From positions 62,001 to 126,000 of the forward strand of contig CAIJZY010000017.1 of the NCBI GenBank assembly GCA_903825285.1: 64,000 nucleotides of DNA, written 5' to 3'. Numbering within the stretch: the first letter of the stretch is position 1; the number at the start of each line of letters is the position of its first letter. This DNA comes from an uncultured Opitutia bacterium. GTDB taxonomy: Bacteria > Verrucomicrobiota > Verrucomicrobiia > Opitutales > Opitutaceae. This document shows, piece after piece, positions 1 to 9,503 of this stretch. The notes below the pieces were generated by a model that worked only from the letters and a program-made list of their open reading frames with translations, made no database searches and had not been told where the DNA came from. Both the position numbers and the translations under genes were made by a program.

Positions 1-1437
1 CGGATCCAGCAGCTGGAGACCCGCCTGACGGAAATCCGCACCGACCGGGACGTGAAGCGCGAGTCGCTCGCGCAGGCGCGCCTGGAGCTGGCGGAGCGCC
101 GCCAGAAGGTCGAGGTCCTCGACCGCGGCCTGACGGAGATGGAGAAGCGCCGGCTGCAGCTCGACGACCTGCTCGTCCAGCGCCAGCAGGAGATCGAGAC
201 CTGGACCACGCAGATCGCCGACCTCGAGCGCGAGGCCGCGGCGCAGCGTGCCCGGGGCGCCCAGATCGGCGACACGCTCGGCGTGGCGCAGGAGCAGGTG
301 GAGCAGGCGCGGGTCGAGCTGCTCGGCGTCGAGCAGGAGATCTCCGCCCTCGAGTCCGCGCAGAGCTCGCTGCACCAGCAGTCCGAGGCCGCGCACGACG
401 AATTGAGCGTCCACGAGGTGAAGCTCGCCGAGACCCGCCAGCGCGCGCTGTTCCTGGCCGAGGAGGTCACGCGCGAGTTCCAGTCCGACATCGCCGCCCT
501 CGACTGGAAGCAGCTGCTGTGGCACGCCGACGACGAGCCCGAGGGCGTGAAGCCGCTCGACCTCGACGAGGAGGAGGACGAGTCGGCGCCGAAATCGGCG
601 GAGGCCGGGGCGCCGCCCGAGGCGACCGCCGAGGCCAAGCCGAAGCGCCGCAGGAAATCCAAGGAGAAGGGCGAGGCGACGGAGGCCGACCTGGCCGCGC
701 TGGACGCCACGAACTGGGACGAGGTCAAGGCGGAGGCCGACGCGCTCCGCGCGCGCCTGAACAACATGGGCGCGGTGAACCTCGTGGCCATCGAGGAGTA
801 TGCCGAGCTCAAGCAGCGGCACGACTTCCTCACGGCCCAGTGCAACGACCTGACGACCGCGAAGGCGGAGCTGCTCAAGGCGATCGAGGAGATCAACCTC
901 ACGTCGCAGCAGCAGTTCGAGGTGACCTTCCAGCAGATCCAGAAGAACTTCGCGTACACCTTCGAGACCCTCTTCGGCGGCGGCCGGGCGGCGCTCGAGC
1001 TCATCGTCGCCGAGGACATCCTGGAGAGCGGCATCGAGATCGTCGCGCAGCCCCCCGGCACGAAGCTCAAGAGCATCACGCTGCTCTCCGGCGGCCAGAA
1101 GACCCTCACGGCCGTGGCGCTGCTGTTCGCGCTCTACATGGTCAAGCCCTCGCCGTTCTGCTTGCTCGACGAGCTGGACGCGCCGCTGGACGAGTCGAAC
1201 ATCGGCCGCTTCACGGACCTCCTCCGGAAGTTCGTCAGCGAGTCCCAGTTCATCATCATCACGCACAACAAGCGCACCGTCTCGGCGGCCAGCGCGATCT
1301 ATGGCGTGACGATGGAGGAGCGCGGCGTCTCGAAGACCGTCTCGATGCGCTTCAACCACGAGCGCGGCGAGGCCGAGGCGGCCCACGCCCCGAACCTCGC
1401 GGAGTCGGTCGCCGCGGCTAAGCCCGCGGCGGTCTAG
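1..1437 (+). CDS. smc: SMC chromosome segregation ATPase, C-terminal part (5' end outside window)
   Basis: Condensin-type ATPase that organises and segregates the chromosome with ScpA/ScpB. The reading frame is open from base 1, so the N-terminal Walker A head, first coiled coil and hinge lie upstream. Visible are a long Glu/Arg/Gln-rich coiled coil and then the C-terminal head with signature motif LSGGQKTLTA, Walker B FCLLDELDAPLD and the switch-like IIITHNKRT. Within the coiled coil, at about 538-720, lies an Ala/Pro/Lys/Glu-rich low-complexity stretch (DEEEDES, then KPKRRRKSKEK) that breaks the heptads and is not usual in SMC. The tail after the head is short and Ala-rich. Identity is firm from the head motifs; SbcC or MukB are excluded by the signature and Walker B context. 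Confidence 0.95.
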   Translation, partial: RIQQLETRLTEIRTDRDVKRESLAQARLELAERRQKVEVLDRGLTEMEKRRLQLDDLLVQRQQEIETWTTQIADLEREAAAQRARGAQIGDTLGVAQEQVEQARVELLGVEQEISALESAQSSLHQQSEAAHDELSVHEVKLAETRQRALFLAEEVTREFQSDIAALDWKQLLWHADDEPEGVKPLDLDEEEDESAPKSAEAGAPPEATAEAKPKRRRKSKEKGEATEADLAALDATNWDEVKAEADALRARLNNMGAVNLVAIEEYAELKQRHDFLTAQCNDLTTAKAELLKAIEEINLTSQQQFEVTFQQIQKNFAYTFETLFGGGRAALELIVAEDILESGIEIVAQPPGTKLKSITLLSGGQKTLTAVALLFALYMVKPSPFCLLDELDAPLDESNIGRFTDLLRKFVSESQFIIITHNKRTVSAASAIYGVTMEERGVSKTVSMRFNHERGEAEAAHAPNLAESVAAAKPAAV

Positions 1438-1512
1438 CCGACCGGCCCGGCCGGTCGGCGCAGTTCGGGTTTCGCCGTTCGCAGCTCGACTGGTCGCCTG
1501 ACCTGGCGGCGG

Positions 1513-1947
1513 CTACTGCGCCTTCGCCTCGGTGTGCGCGAAGAGCAGCCATTGGCCGCCGGTGCAGCGCCACACGCTCAGGGCCCAGTAGTCGCCCGAG
1601 AATTCGGCGCCGCCGAAGTCACCCTTCACCGTGACTTTATAGGTGAGCAACTGGGTGTGCTCATCGAGCTGCCGGCTCACGATGCTGCCCAGGGCAAAGC
1701 TGCGCAGGTGTTCCTGGCGGACGGCATCGATTTCAGCGGCGCGCGAATGAACGCCGTCGCCGTAGACGCCGGAGTAGGTGGCATCGAGAAACGCGGCGAA
1801 CACGTCAGGCTTCGTGTCCTTGGCCGCCTGCCACACGGCCAATTCCCGCAGGACCATGGCGTCGGGCGCAGCGGCGGGTGGCGCGGCGAAGCAGGTGACG
1901 GTCAACCGCAAGGCACTTCCGAGCACGATGGATTTTAGTTTTAGCAT
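1513..1947 (-). CDS. Secreted NTF2-like (DUF4440/SnoaL type) protein
   Basis: 144-residue protein with an N-terminal signal-like segment (LKLKSIVLGSALRLTVTCFA, then AAPPAAAP), followed by one small alpha+beta domain. The order helix, WQAAKDTKPDVFAAFL, then GVYGDGVH, then strands ending in WALSVWRCTGGQWLLFAHTEA is the layout of DUF4440/SnoaL-like NTF2 folds, where the C-terminal W..v..W.l..H strand pair is typical. Such proteins are stand-alone binding or isomerase-like folds with no predictable substrate. It is monocistronic, convergent with smc, with 75 bp to the next gene. The fold assignment is from pattern only; the function is unknown. Confidence 0.7.
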   Translation of the reverse strand: MLKLKSIVLGSALRLTVTCFAAPPAAAPDAMVLRELAVWQAAKDTKPDVFAAFLDATYSGVYGDGVHSRAAEIDAVRQEHLRSFALGSIVSRQLDEHTQLLTYKVTVKGDFGGAEFSGDYWALSVWRCTGGQWLLFAHTEAKAQ

Positions 1948-2022
1948 GGGGGATTAGGTTCACTTGGACAAAGGTGCCTGCCGTCTCCAACCGCCGAGCG
2001 CGGACGCGGCTGCAGAATGTGG

Positions 2023-2514
2023 TCAGGAGGGACGCCGCCGCCGCGGACCGGCCGAGGTCGAACGAAGGACCACCGGCCCGCGCCCGGTGCGGGCAAACGG
2101 AACGCGATTGCGGGCGAGGGCCTCGTGAATGAGATCCATGACCGCCGCCCGAGAGAGGGTGGACGCACCCTCAATCTCAATCGAGCGCGCCTGCGTGCCG
2201 GATCCCCGCAGCAATTTCTCCGGATCCGGCAATTCCTTGCCACGATTGAAGTACAGCTTCACGCCATCCGCATTCGCGCGGAGCGCCAGGACGCCTTCGT
2301 ATCCGTGCCCGTTCGGCGAGTAGCTGATGACGAAGAAGCCGTTGTATGCGTAGACCAGCTCATGGGCGGTGGGCAGCCGCTTGCGCAGCGAGCGACGCAT
2401 CGTGCCGATGAGCCGTTGATGCGCGGGCGCAAACTTGACGATCAACTCACGCAACCGGGCCTCCGCCATTTGTCGCTCTGCCGCAGTCTGGGGGCTCAGC
2501 TGTGAACTGCTCAT
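2023..2514 (-). CDS. DUF1801-like small cytoplasmic protein
   Basis: About 163 residues from the ATG at 2514; an in-frame GTG at 2529 would add five residues. The core has a helix with RLRELIVKFAPAHQRLIGTMRRSLRKRLP, then ELVYAYNGFFVISYSP, GYEGVLALRANADGVKLYFNRG and ELPDPEKLLRGSG. The conserved aromatic strand and the p-x-x-LLrG.G.. motif are features of YdhG/DUF1801-like proteins, a family without a proven biochemical role. The Arg/Pro-rich tail (GPRRRRPS) is outside the domain. Codon use is less GC-biased than in the housekeeping neighbours, which may indicate a later acquisition. Confidence 0.65.
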   Translation of the reverse strand: MSSSQLSPQTAAERQMAEARLRELIVKFAPAHQRLIGTMRRSLRKRLPTAHELVYAYNGFFVISYSPNGHGYEGVLALRANADGVKLYFNRGKELPDPEKLLRGSGTQARSIEIEGASTLSRAAVMDLIHEALARNRVPFARTGRGPVVLRSTSAGPRRRRPS

Positions 2515-2668
2515 GCTTGTAAGCTCCACCGAACAATTGAGATCAGCCGTGAGGCCTGAAGGGCCGAGTCGGCTGTGCGGTTGAAATGGCTAATACAGTC
2601 ACTTTCTCTGCAAACCGGCAGCCCTGTATGAGCTGAAATCGTCGCGCTCGTCGGCCGCTCTACCCGCC

Positions 2669-4852
2669 TCAGAGAATCAGATCCGGCGGGACGTTGCTGA
2701 GGGCTTCCTCGATGGTGGTGAGGCCCATCTTGACCTTGAGCATCGAGTCCTGGTGGAGGGTCTTCATGCCGTTGCGCATGGCGATGCGCTTCAGCTCGGC
2801 GACCTCAACCTCCTTGTTGATGCCCTCGGTGAGCTCCTCGCTGTTGATCATGAGCTCGTGGATGCCGACGCGGCCCTTGTACCCGGTGCCGCCGCAGGTC
2901 GGACAGCCCTGGGGGTTGGCCTTGAAGATCTTGCCGGCTTTCTCACTGAGCGCCTTTTCCAGAATTTCCTTCTCGCGGCCCTCGGGCTCGTAGGCGACCT
3001 TGCAGGCCTTGCAGACGCGGCGGAGGAGACGCTGGGCGCAGACGCACACGAGCGAGGCGGAGATGTTGAAGGGCTCGACACCCATCTCGCCGATACGGGC
3101 GACCGTGGAGGGCGCGTCGTTCGTGTGGAGGGTGGAGACAAGCAAGTGGCCGGTGAGCGCGGCCTCGACGGCGATGCCGGCGGTTTCCTCGTCACGGATT
3201 TCGCCGACGAGGATGATGTCGGGGTCCATACGAAGATAGCACCGCAGCGCGCGCGCGAAGGTGAGGCCGATGGCCCGGCTCATCTGCATCTGGTTGATGC
3301 CGGCGAGCGTGTACTCAATCGGGTCCTCGGCGGTCTGGATGTTGACGTCCGGCGTGTTCACCTCGCCGAGCGCCGAGTAAAGGGTCATGGACTTGCCCGA
3401 GCCGGTGGGGCCGCAATGCAGGATCATGCCGTAGGGCTGGCGGATGCACTCGCGGTAGCGGGCGAGGTTCTCGTCGGAGAAGCCCAGCATGGGCAGGGGC
3501 AGGGTGGACTTCTGCTTGTCGAGAATACGCATGACCACCTTCTCGCCGTCCTTCATCGGGCCGGTGGCGACGCGCAGGTCGATGTCCATGTTCTTCTTCG
3601 TGTAGCGCTTGAAGACAATGCGTCCGTCCTGCGGCAACCGGCGCTCCGAGATGTCCAGGTTGCACATGATCTTGAGGCGGGTGACGAGCGCGTTGGCCGC
3701 CTGTTTTGGGAGGCGCATCTTCTCCTGGCAGAGGCCGTCGATGCGGTACCGGATGAGCAGCTCCTTTTCCATCGGCTCGACGTGGATGTCGGACGCACCC
3801 TGCATGTAGGCATCCTCGATGATGCGGTTCGTCATCTGGATGATCGGCGCCGAGTCCTCGCTCTCCATGTCCGCGGCGCTCATCTCGGCGGCGGCCTCGT
3901 CTGTGCTGAAGGTGGCGCTGACGGCCTCCATGGCGGCGCCGACGTCGACGTTCTCGGGGCCGGCCTTGCTTTCCTTGAAGTATTTCTTGATCAGGGCCTC
4001 GAACAGCGTGGCGGAGACGACGCGCACCTCCTCGATGGCGAGCTCGGTGGCCTGGGAGAACGACTCGCGCTTGGCGTAGTCGAGCGGGTTGGTCATCACG
4101 ACCGCGACCGCCTTTTCGCCGCAGAACTTGTAGGGGAAGATGCCCTCGCGGCGGATGAGCGCGTCGCCCACGCTGGCGAGCAGCTTCTCGTCGCCCTCGA
4201 CCTCCTCGATCTTGGTGATGAGTGGGAGGTCGGTGAGCTTGGCGATGAACTTCGCGGTGTCGTCCGCGCTCAGCTGGAACTTCGGGTCCAGCATGCGGTG
4301 GAGCAGGGACGACGAGTACTCGGCGACCTCCTTGAGCAGGAGGAGGTCTTTGTCGGTGAACTCGCCGTCGGTGCCGGCGGTGAGCTCCTTGTTGAGGACC
4401 TGGATGGCGCCGATGACGATGTTGGTCTTGAGCGGGACCGTGAGCATCGAGCGGACCTCGAAGCCGGTGGTCTTGGCCATCGACGACATGAACGGCGCCT
4501 GGCTGTCGGAATTGCGGTAGAACGACGGCTCGCCGCTGCTGATGACCTTGCCGACGACGCCGGTGCCGAGCGGCAGCTTGAGCGCGAGCAGCTTGGCGGA
4601 GGTCTCCTGGAGCTTCTTCTCCAGCTCCGTGTCCTTGGCCCAGAGGGTGGGCGAGTAGTAGACGTTCTTGAAGGCGATCTCGTTGCCCTCGACCAGGTAG
4701 AAGGTCATCGACTGCGCCTGCAGGGCCTCGACGACCTTGGACGCGGTGAGTTCGATGACGGAATTGACGTCCTCCCGGCTCGGTGCGGCCTTGGAAATGA
4801 TCTTGATTAACAGCGAACGCCGGAGCGTGCCGGTAATGTTGGGAGTGGCCAT
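2669..4852 (-). CDS. GspE/PilB-family secretion or pilus ATPase with N-terminal GAF domain
   Basis: 727-residue hexameric ATPase that powers type IV pilus extension or type II secretion. Residues about 20-190 form a GAF-like domain ([58 protein letters not shown]). A middle region ([30 protein letters not shown]) resembles the GspE N-terminal domain, and the ATPase follows, with Walker A GPTGSGKS near residue 480, an Asp-box/Walker [13 protein letters not shown], a His box ([10 protein letters not shown]) and a tetracysteine zinc knuckle (VCKACK ... GCPTCGG). The ATG at 4852 is chosen because the upstream extension is basic and unrelated and reaches towards divergent yraN. No other pilus or secretion genes are adjacent, so the exact machine is open. 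The GAF fusion suggests control by a small ligand. Confidence 0.85.
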   Translation of the reverse strand: MATPNITGTLRRSLLIKIISKAAPSREDVNSVIELTASKVVEALQAQSMTFYLVEGNEIAFKNVYYSPTLWAKDTELEKKLQETSAKLLALKLPLGTGVVGKVISSGEPSFYRNSDSQAPFMSSMAKTTGFEVRSMLTVPLKTNIVIGAIQVLNKELTAGTDGEFTDKDLLLLKEVAEYSSSLLHRMLDPKFQLSADDTAKFIAKLTDLPLITKIEEVEGDEKLLASVGDALIRREGIFPYKFCGEKAVAVVMTNPLDYAKRESFSQATELAIEEVRVVSATLFEALIKKYFKESKAGPENVDVGAAMEAVSATFSTDEAAAEMSAADMESEDSAPIIQMTNRIIEDAYMQGASDIHVEPMEKELLIRYRIDGLCQEKMRLPKQAANALVTRLKIMCNLDISERRLPQDGRIVFKRYTKKNMDIDLRVATGPMKDGEKVVMRILDKQKSTLPLPMLGFSDENLARYRECIRQPYGMILHCGPTGSGKSMTLYSALGEVNTPDVNIQTAEDPIEYTLAGINQMQMSRAIGLTFARALRCYLRMDPDIILVGEIRDEETAGIAVEAALTGHLLVSTLHTNDAPSTVARIGEMGVEPFNISASLVCVCAQRLLRRVCKACKVAYEPEGREKEILEKALSEKAGKIFKANPQGCPTCGGTGYKGRVGIHELMINSEELTEGINKEVEVAELKRIAMRNGMKTLHQDSMLKVKMGLTTIEEALSNVPPDLIL

Positions 4853-4905
4853 GGTGGGGCGCCTGAGGTTGATTCTATAATTGTCAGCGAAGCGCGGGGC
4901 CCGCA
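4853..4905. promoter_or_regulatory. Divergent intergenic region with an AT-rich -10-like box
   Basis: The 53-bp gap between two divergent genes holds an AT-rich island with a perfect TATAAT on the plus strand at 4876-4881. It stands out in GC-rich surroundings. No good -35 is seen at 17 bp on either strand, so this is only a candidate promoter region. Confidence 0.3.
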
Positions 4906-5379
4906 ATGAGAAAGAACATCGCCGGGCCGGTGCGCGATGCAAATTTCATGTGGAGTTGGCTCAAGCAATTATTCGCCCGGGCGAGGCCCGCGGCGGCCGT
5001 CCGGGGCGCGCACGGAGAGCGGCTCGCCGCGGACTTCCTGCGGCGCGAGCGGGGCTTCACCCTCGTGGCCCGCAACTGGCGGCACCCGCGCGACCGCCGG
5101 CTCGAGCTGGACCTCGTGGGGCTGGACCGCGGGGCGCTGGTGTTCATCGAGGTGAAGACCCGCTCCGCCGACGCTTTGGTGCCGGGCTACTACGCGGTAA
5201 CCCGCCGCCAGAAGCGCGTGCTGCGCCGGGCGGCGATGGCCTACCTCGGCCAGCTGGAGCGCAAGCCGCGGACCTTCCGCTTCGACATCGTGGAGGTCAC
5301 CCTGGACGACGCTGGCGGGCCTCCGGTGGTGCGGCACTTTGAGAATATCCCGCTCATCGCGAAGCACTACGCGGGATGA
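4906..5379 (+). CDS. YraN/UPF0102 family putative endonuclease
   Basis: 157-residue protein of the UPF0102 (YraN) family, which has the PD-(D/E)XK-like nuclease fold. The diagnostic sequence is present: [25 protein letters not shown], then [22 protein letters not shown], carrying the E-x-D ... E-x-K acidic/lysine site, then [15 protein letters not shown]. The physiological role of the family is not settled. The start at 4906 is the first ATG; an ATG at 4948 (MWSWLKQLF) is a plausible alternative because residues 1-14 look non-conserved. The stop overlaps a possible ATG for zwf (ATGA at 5376), suggesting translational coupling. Confidence 0.85.
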   Translation: MRKNIAGPVRDANFMWSWLKQLFARARPAAAVRGAHGERLAADFLRRERGFTLVARNWRHPRDRRLELDLVGLDRGALVFIEVKTRSADALVPGYYAVTRRQKRVLRRAAMAYLGQLERKPRTFRFDIVEVTLDDAGGPPVVRHFENIPLIAKHYAG

Positions 5380-5429
5380 CGAGCATTTCCCTTGCGGGGC
5401 GTCCGCGGGGCGACGAAGACTCTGCGCCC

Positions 5430-6968
5430 ATGGCCGACCTCCCGCGTCACCCGTTTCTCCAGGGGCTGAGCAAGCACCGTGGCGCGCCGCCGACGGTCGT
5501 CGTCATTTTCGGCGCCTCGGGCGACCTCACGGCCCGCAAGCTGATCCCGGCGGTCTACAACCTCAGCGTGGACGGGCTGCTGCCGGCGGATTTCTTCCTC
5601 GTGGGCTACGGCCGCAAGGTGATCGCCGATGAGGAATTTCGCACGCTGGCCAAGGAGGCGGTCAAGGAATTCTCCCGCCGCGAGCTGAGCGAGGCGGCGT
5701 GGGCGCGCATCGCCGCGTGCACGAGCTACGTCGCCGGCGGTTACGACGAACCGGCCGCCTACACGCGGCTGGCGCAGCGCATCGCGGAGCTGGAGAAGAA
5801 CCTCGGCCGCGAGGTGCAGACGCTGTTCTACATCTCGACGCCGCCGTCGGTGTTCGCGCCGATCCTGCAAAACCTCGGCGCGGCCGGCCTCGCGGGCAAG
5901 TACCTCGGCCAGGCGCACCATGCCAAGGTGATCATCGAGAAACCCTTCGGCCACGACCTCGCGTCGGCGGTGGAGCTCAATAACACCATCCGCAGCGTCT
6001 TCGCCGAGCACCAGGTCTACCGCATCGACCACTACCTCGGGAAGGAGACGGTGCAGGACCTCCTCGTGCAGCGGTTCGCCAACGCCATCTTCGAGCCGCT
6101 GTGGAACCGGAACTTCATCGCCAGCGTGCAGATCACCGTGGCGGAGGAGGTCGGCGTCGGCACGCGCGGCGGCTATTACGAGCAGAGCGGCTGCCTGCGC
6201 GACATGATCCAGAACCACGCCATGCAGCTCGTGGCGCTCACCGCGATGGAGCCGCCGGGGTCCTATGACGCCGAGGCGATCCGCGACGAGAAGGTGAAGG
6301 TTCTGAAGGCCATCCAGCCCCTCAACCCCGCGGCCGGCGGCGACGTCGCCCGCGCGCAGTACGCCGCCGGCATGATCGGCGGCAAGCCCGTGCCCGGCTA
6401 CCTCGAGGAGGCGGGCATCGCGCCCGAGTCGGGCACCGAGACCTACGCGGCGATCCGCCTCGCGATCAACAACTGGCGCTGGCAGGGCGTGCCCTTCTAC
6501 GTGCGCTCCGGGAAACGCATGGCGCGCCGCGTGTCGGAGATCGCGATCAACTTCAAGCGCGCCCCCGGCACGCTCTTCGCCGAGAGCGGCGGCTTCAACC
6601 TCGCCGCCAACACGCTCTCGTTCCAGATCCAGCCCGACGAGGGCCTCAGCCTCATCCTCAACACCAAGATCCCCGGCCTCGAGACGCGCACCCAGCCGGT
6701 GAAGATGAGCTTCCGCTACGCCACGACCTTCGGCTCGAACACGCCCGAGGCCTACGAGCGCCTCGTGCTCGACGCCATGATCGGCGACGGCACGCTCTTC
6801 ATCCGCGGCGACGAGGCCGAGACGTCCTGGAAGCTCTACACGCCGGTGCTCGAGGCGTGGGCCGCCGCGGGCCGCGACGGCCTCGACTCCTACGTGGCGG
6901 GCTCGTGGGGCCCGGCGACCGGCGACGCGCTCCTCGCGCGCAACGGCCAGGTCTGGCGCCAGCCCTGA
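5430..6968 (+). CDS. zwf: Glucose-6-phosphate 1-dehydrogenase
   Basis: Oxidises glucose 6-phosphate with NADP+ to 6-phosphogluconolactone, the entry to the oxidative pentose phosphate pathway. The N-terminal dinucleotide fold has VVIFGASGDLTARKLIPAVYNL; the substrate and catalytic motif is YRIDHYLGKETVQDLLV with the active-site His; EKPFGHDL precedes it. The length of 512 residues is normal. The ATG at 5430 gives the usual short leader before HPFLQGLSKHRG; an in-frame ATG at 5376, overlapping yraN by ATGA, would add 18 residues and cannot be excluded. opcA follows within 20 bp, so both are probably one operon. Confidence 0.95.
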   Translation: MADLPRHPFLQGLSKHRGAPPTVVVIFGASGDLTARKLIPAVYNLSVDGLLPADFFLVGYGRKVIADEEFRTLAKEAVKEFSRRELSEAAWARIAACTSYVAGGYDEPAAYTRLAQRIAELEKNLGREVQTLFYISTPPSVFAPILQNLGAAGLAGKYLGQAHHAKVIIEKPFGHDLASAVELNNTIRSVFAEHQVYRIDHYLGKETVQDLLVQRFANAIFEPLWNRNFIASVQITVAEEVGVGTRGGYYEQSGCLRDMIQNHAMQLVALTAMEPPGSYDAEAIRDEKVKVLKAIQPLNPAAGGDVARAQYAAGMIGGKPVPGYLEEAGIAPESGTETYAAIRLAINNWRWQGVPFYVRSGKRMARRVSEIAINFKRAPGTLFAESGGFNLAANTLSFQIQPDEGLSLILNTKIPGLETRTQPVKMSFRYATTFGSNTPEAYERLVLDAMIGDGTLFIRGDEAETSWKLYTPVLEAWAAAGRDGLDSYVAGSWGPATGDALLARNGQVWRQP

Positions 6969-6985
6969 CCGGGGCGGTCCCGACC

Positions 6986-7972
6986 ATGCCCAACATCTTT
7001 GACGCCCTCCCCGGGATTGAGGTCCCCGTCGGCTCCATCGCGCGGAGCCTGGCCGACATGTGGGACAGCACGGCCGCCGCGGGCGGGCCGGCCCCGACGA
7101 CCGAGGACGCCAAGGCCACCCAGGTCAACCTGGTCCTCCATCTCGGGCTGCTCACGACGGCGGAGGACGCCGCCGCGCAGTTCCAGACCGCCGTCGAGTT
7201 CTCCAAGCGCTATCCGAGCCGCGTGGTGGTGCTCTGCCCGCTGCCGGAGGACGATCCCGCGACGGAGATGCGCGCCAAGATCTACGGCGAGTGTCACCTC
7301 GGAAAATCCAAGGGCGACAAGCGCTGCGTCGAGTTCGTCACGCTGAGCTATCCGCGCAGCGCGCGGCAGTTTCTCGAGAACGAGGTCTCGATCTGCCTCT
7401 CCACCGACCTGCCGCTCTACTACTGGGCGCACCGGTTCTACGCGAGCAGCCGGCTGGCGGACTATCACTACCTCCTGTCGCGGGCCCAGCGCGTGCTGGT
7501 GGACAGCTCGGTCAGCCCCGTTGACGTGCTGACGTATCCCTGGCCGCGTCCCGAGACCTTGCGCGACCTCGTCCTGGCGCGGCTGCTGCCGATCCGGCAG
7601 AGCCTCGGCCAGTTTCTAAGCCGCTACCCGATGGACGTCCTTTGCGGCGGGCTGCAGGCCGTGACGCTGACACATGATGAGGCGCACGCCGCGGAGGCCC
7701 GCGTGCTGCTGGCCTGGCTGAAGGAACGGATCGCGCAGTGCGGCCGGAATGCGGCCACCTACACGCTCGCGCCGCTCGCGAAGGGCGCGCCGGGCAGCCT
7801 GGCGCTGGCGTTCGTCTACGCCGGGAGTGCGAAGCGATTTGCCTGGCAGGGGGATTTCACGGCGGGCACGGCGCGGTTTGACGCCGACTTCGGCACGGGC
7901 CGGACGATGCTCCCGGCGGCCGCAAGCCTGCTGACGCCGGACGAGGCGCTGAGCCAGGCGATGTTCTTCTGA
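6986..7972 (+). CDS. opcA: OpcA-family glucose-6-phosphate dehydrogenase assembly protein
   Basis: 328-residue protein of the OpcA family, which in cyanobacteria and actinobacteria promotes oligomerisation and activation of glucose-6-phosphate dehydrogenase. Support is both sequence and position: MWDS near the N-terminus, an internal region VNLVLHLGLLTTAEDAAAQF, SRVVVLCPLPEDDPATEMRAKIYGECHLGKSKGDKRCVEFVTL, and DLPLYYWAHRFY, the family pattern of a bound-polysaccharide-like fold, plus placement 17 bp behind zwf. It is presumably cytoplasmic. The start chosen is the ATG (MPNIFDALPG) just after the zwf stop. OpcA appears sporadically outside actinobacteria and cyanobacteria. Confidence 0.85.
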   Translation: MPNIFDALPGIEVPVGSIARSLADMWDSTAAAGGPAPTTEDAKATQVNLVLHLGLLTTAEDAAAQFQTAVEFSKRYPSRVVVLCPLPEDDPATEMRAKIYGECHLGKSKGDKRCVEFVTLSYPRSARQFLENEVSICLSTDLPLYYWAHRFYASSRLADYHYLLSRAQRVLVDSSVSPVDVLTYPWPRPETLRDLVLARLLPIRQSLGQFLSRYPMDVLCGGLQAVTLTHDEAHAAEARVLLAWLKERIAQCGRNAATYTLAPLAKGAPGSLALAFVYAGSAKRFAWQGDFTAGTARFDADFGTGRTMLPAAASLLTPDEALSQAMFF

Positions 7973-7995
7973 TGCGCCGCGGATTCCGATCCGGG

Positions 7996-8148
7996 TAAAC
8001 CGCCAATATTCGGTAATCGTCGCTAATCTTGGTTTCGAACCACTGCTTCACGGACACCTTCGTGAGTCGGTCTAAGATGCCGGCTCAAGCCGGCGGAGGT
8101 ATGAAGCCCCCATCCGGATTAGCGAAGATTAGCGTAGATTAGTGGTTT
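7996..8148. repeat. Palindromic intergenic element with GCTAATC-type arms
   Basis: Most of the 185-bp opcA-tyrS gap. The right arm (8114-8148) is built of about 10-nt units GATTAGCGWA repeated three times; the left arm (7996-8032) contains imperfect inverted copies around CGCTAATCTT. Between them is a small perfect hairpin GCCGGC-TCAA-GCCGGC at 8079-8094. There is no ORF and no T-run, so it is not a simple terminator. Confidence 0.6.
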
Positions 8149-8157
8149 CCACCGCGC

Positions 8158-9441
8158 CTAGGTGACAGTCAGGACGGCGTAGGTGCGCTTGCCCTTGCGG
8201 AGCAGGAGGTGGCGGCCGAAGAGCAGGTCGGCGGTCGTGACGGCGCGGCCGGCCTCGGCGGCGCGGACGTTGTTCACGTAGATGCCGCCGCCCTCGACGT
8301 CCTTGCGGGCCTGGCCCTTGGACGGGGCGAGCCCGGCGTGGACCAGCAGGTCGGTGAGCCCTGTGCCGGCGCCCTCGAGCTTGGCGCGCTCGAGCGGGTG
8401 GGTGGGGATCTCGCCCACGACATCCTGGAAGACGGCCTCGCTGACGCCCTCGAGGGAGCCGCCGAAGAGGATCTCGCTCGCCTTGATCGCGCCGGCGAGG
8501 GCGTCGGCGCCGTGGACCAGCGTGGTGAGCTCGCGGGCGAGGGCCTTCTGCGCGGCGCGGGCGCCGGGGTTGGCCTGCTGGGCGGTTTCCAGCGCGGTGA
8601 TCTCGTCGTGGGAGAGAAAGGTCAGCACGCGGAGCAGCTTGCCGACATCCGCATCATCCGAGTTCACGAAGAACTGGTAGAAACGGTACGGCGAGGTGCG
8701 CTTGGCGTCCAGCCACACGGCGCCGGCGGCGGTCTTGCCGTACTTGGTGCCGTCGGACTTGGTGAGCAGCGGGAAGACCAGGCCCCAGGCGTTGAGGCTG
8801 CCGCCGGACTGCTTGCGGATGAGGTCGGTGCCGGCGGTGATGTTGCCCCACTGGTCGGTGGCGCCGACCTGGAGCTCGCAGTTGGAGGCCGTGCGCAGGT
8901 GGAGGAAGTCGTGCGCCTGCAGCAGCATGTAGCTGAACTCGGTGTAGCTGATGCCGCCCTCGCCCTCGAGGCGGCTGCGGACGCTGTCCTTGGCGATCAT
9001 GACGTTCACCGAGAAGTGCTTTCCCACGTCGCGGAGGAACTCGAGGAACGAGACCGGCGCGGTCCAGGTGGCGTTGTCCACGAGCCGGGCCGGGTTGGCC
9101 GCGGCGTTGAAGTCGAGGAAGCGGCTGAGCTGCTCCTTGATCGCGGCGATGTTGTGGTCGACCTGCGCGGGCGTCAGCAGGTTGCGCTCGGAGGAGCGGC
9201 CGGACGGGTCGCCCACCATGCCGGTGGCGCCGCCCGCGAGGGCGATCGGGTGGTGGCCGCAGAGCTGGAAGCGCCGCAGGGCCAGCAGCGGCACGAGGTT
9301 GCCGACGTGGAGCGAGTCGGCCGTCGGGTCGAAGCCACAGTACAGCGTGAGCGGCCCGGCGGCGAGGCGCTTGGTCAGCGCCGCGAGATCGGTGCAGTCG
9401 GCATACAGGCCGCGCCACTGGAGGTCTTCGAGGATGCTCAT
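8158..9441 (-). CDS. tyrS: Tyrosine--tRNA ligase
   Basis: Class I aminoacyl-tRNA synthetase charging tRNA-Tyr. The HIGH-like motif is in FDPTADSLHVGNLVPLLALR, the KMSKS loop is represented by DGTKYGKT, and QVGATDQWGNITAG is the tyrosine-binding region of bacterial TyrS. A C-terminal S4 RNA-binding domain is present (LLVHAGLAPSKGQARKDVEGGGIYVNN). The length of 427 residues is standard for the bacterial TyrS1 type. It is single on the minus strand, with palindromic repeats on its downstream side. Confidence 0.96.
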   Translation of the reverse strand: MSILEDLQWRGLYADCTDLAALTKRLAAGPLTLYCGFDPTADSLHVGNLVPLLALRRFQLCGHHPIALAGGATGMVGDPSGRSSERNLLTPAQVDHNIAAIKEQLSRFLDFNAAANPARLVDNATWTAPVSFLEFLRDVGKHFSVNVMIAKDSVRSRLEGEGGISYTEFSYMLLQAHDFLHLRTASNCELQVGATDQWGNITAGTDLIRKQSGGSLNAWGLVFPLLTKSDGTKYGKTAAGAVWLDAKRTSPYRFYQFFVNSDDADVGKLLRVLTFLSHDEITALETAQQANPGARAAQKALARELTTLVHGADALAGAIKASEILFGGSLEGVSEAVFQDVVGEIPTHPLERAKLEGAGTGLTDLLVHAGLAPSKGQARKDVEGGGIYVNNVRAAEAGRAVTTADLLFGRHLLLRKGKRTYAVLTVT

Positions 9442-9503
9442 GGGACGCCACGGTTATTCGCGCGCGGCGGGGGTGGGTCAAGGGGAAGGTGCTGGGGGAC
9501 GGC

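Noticed and set aside
2753-4810. Long plus-strand ORF opposite the GspE/PilB gene
   Set aside because: Shadow frame; the minus-strand ATPase motifs are complete.
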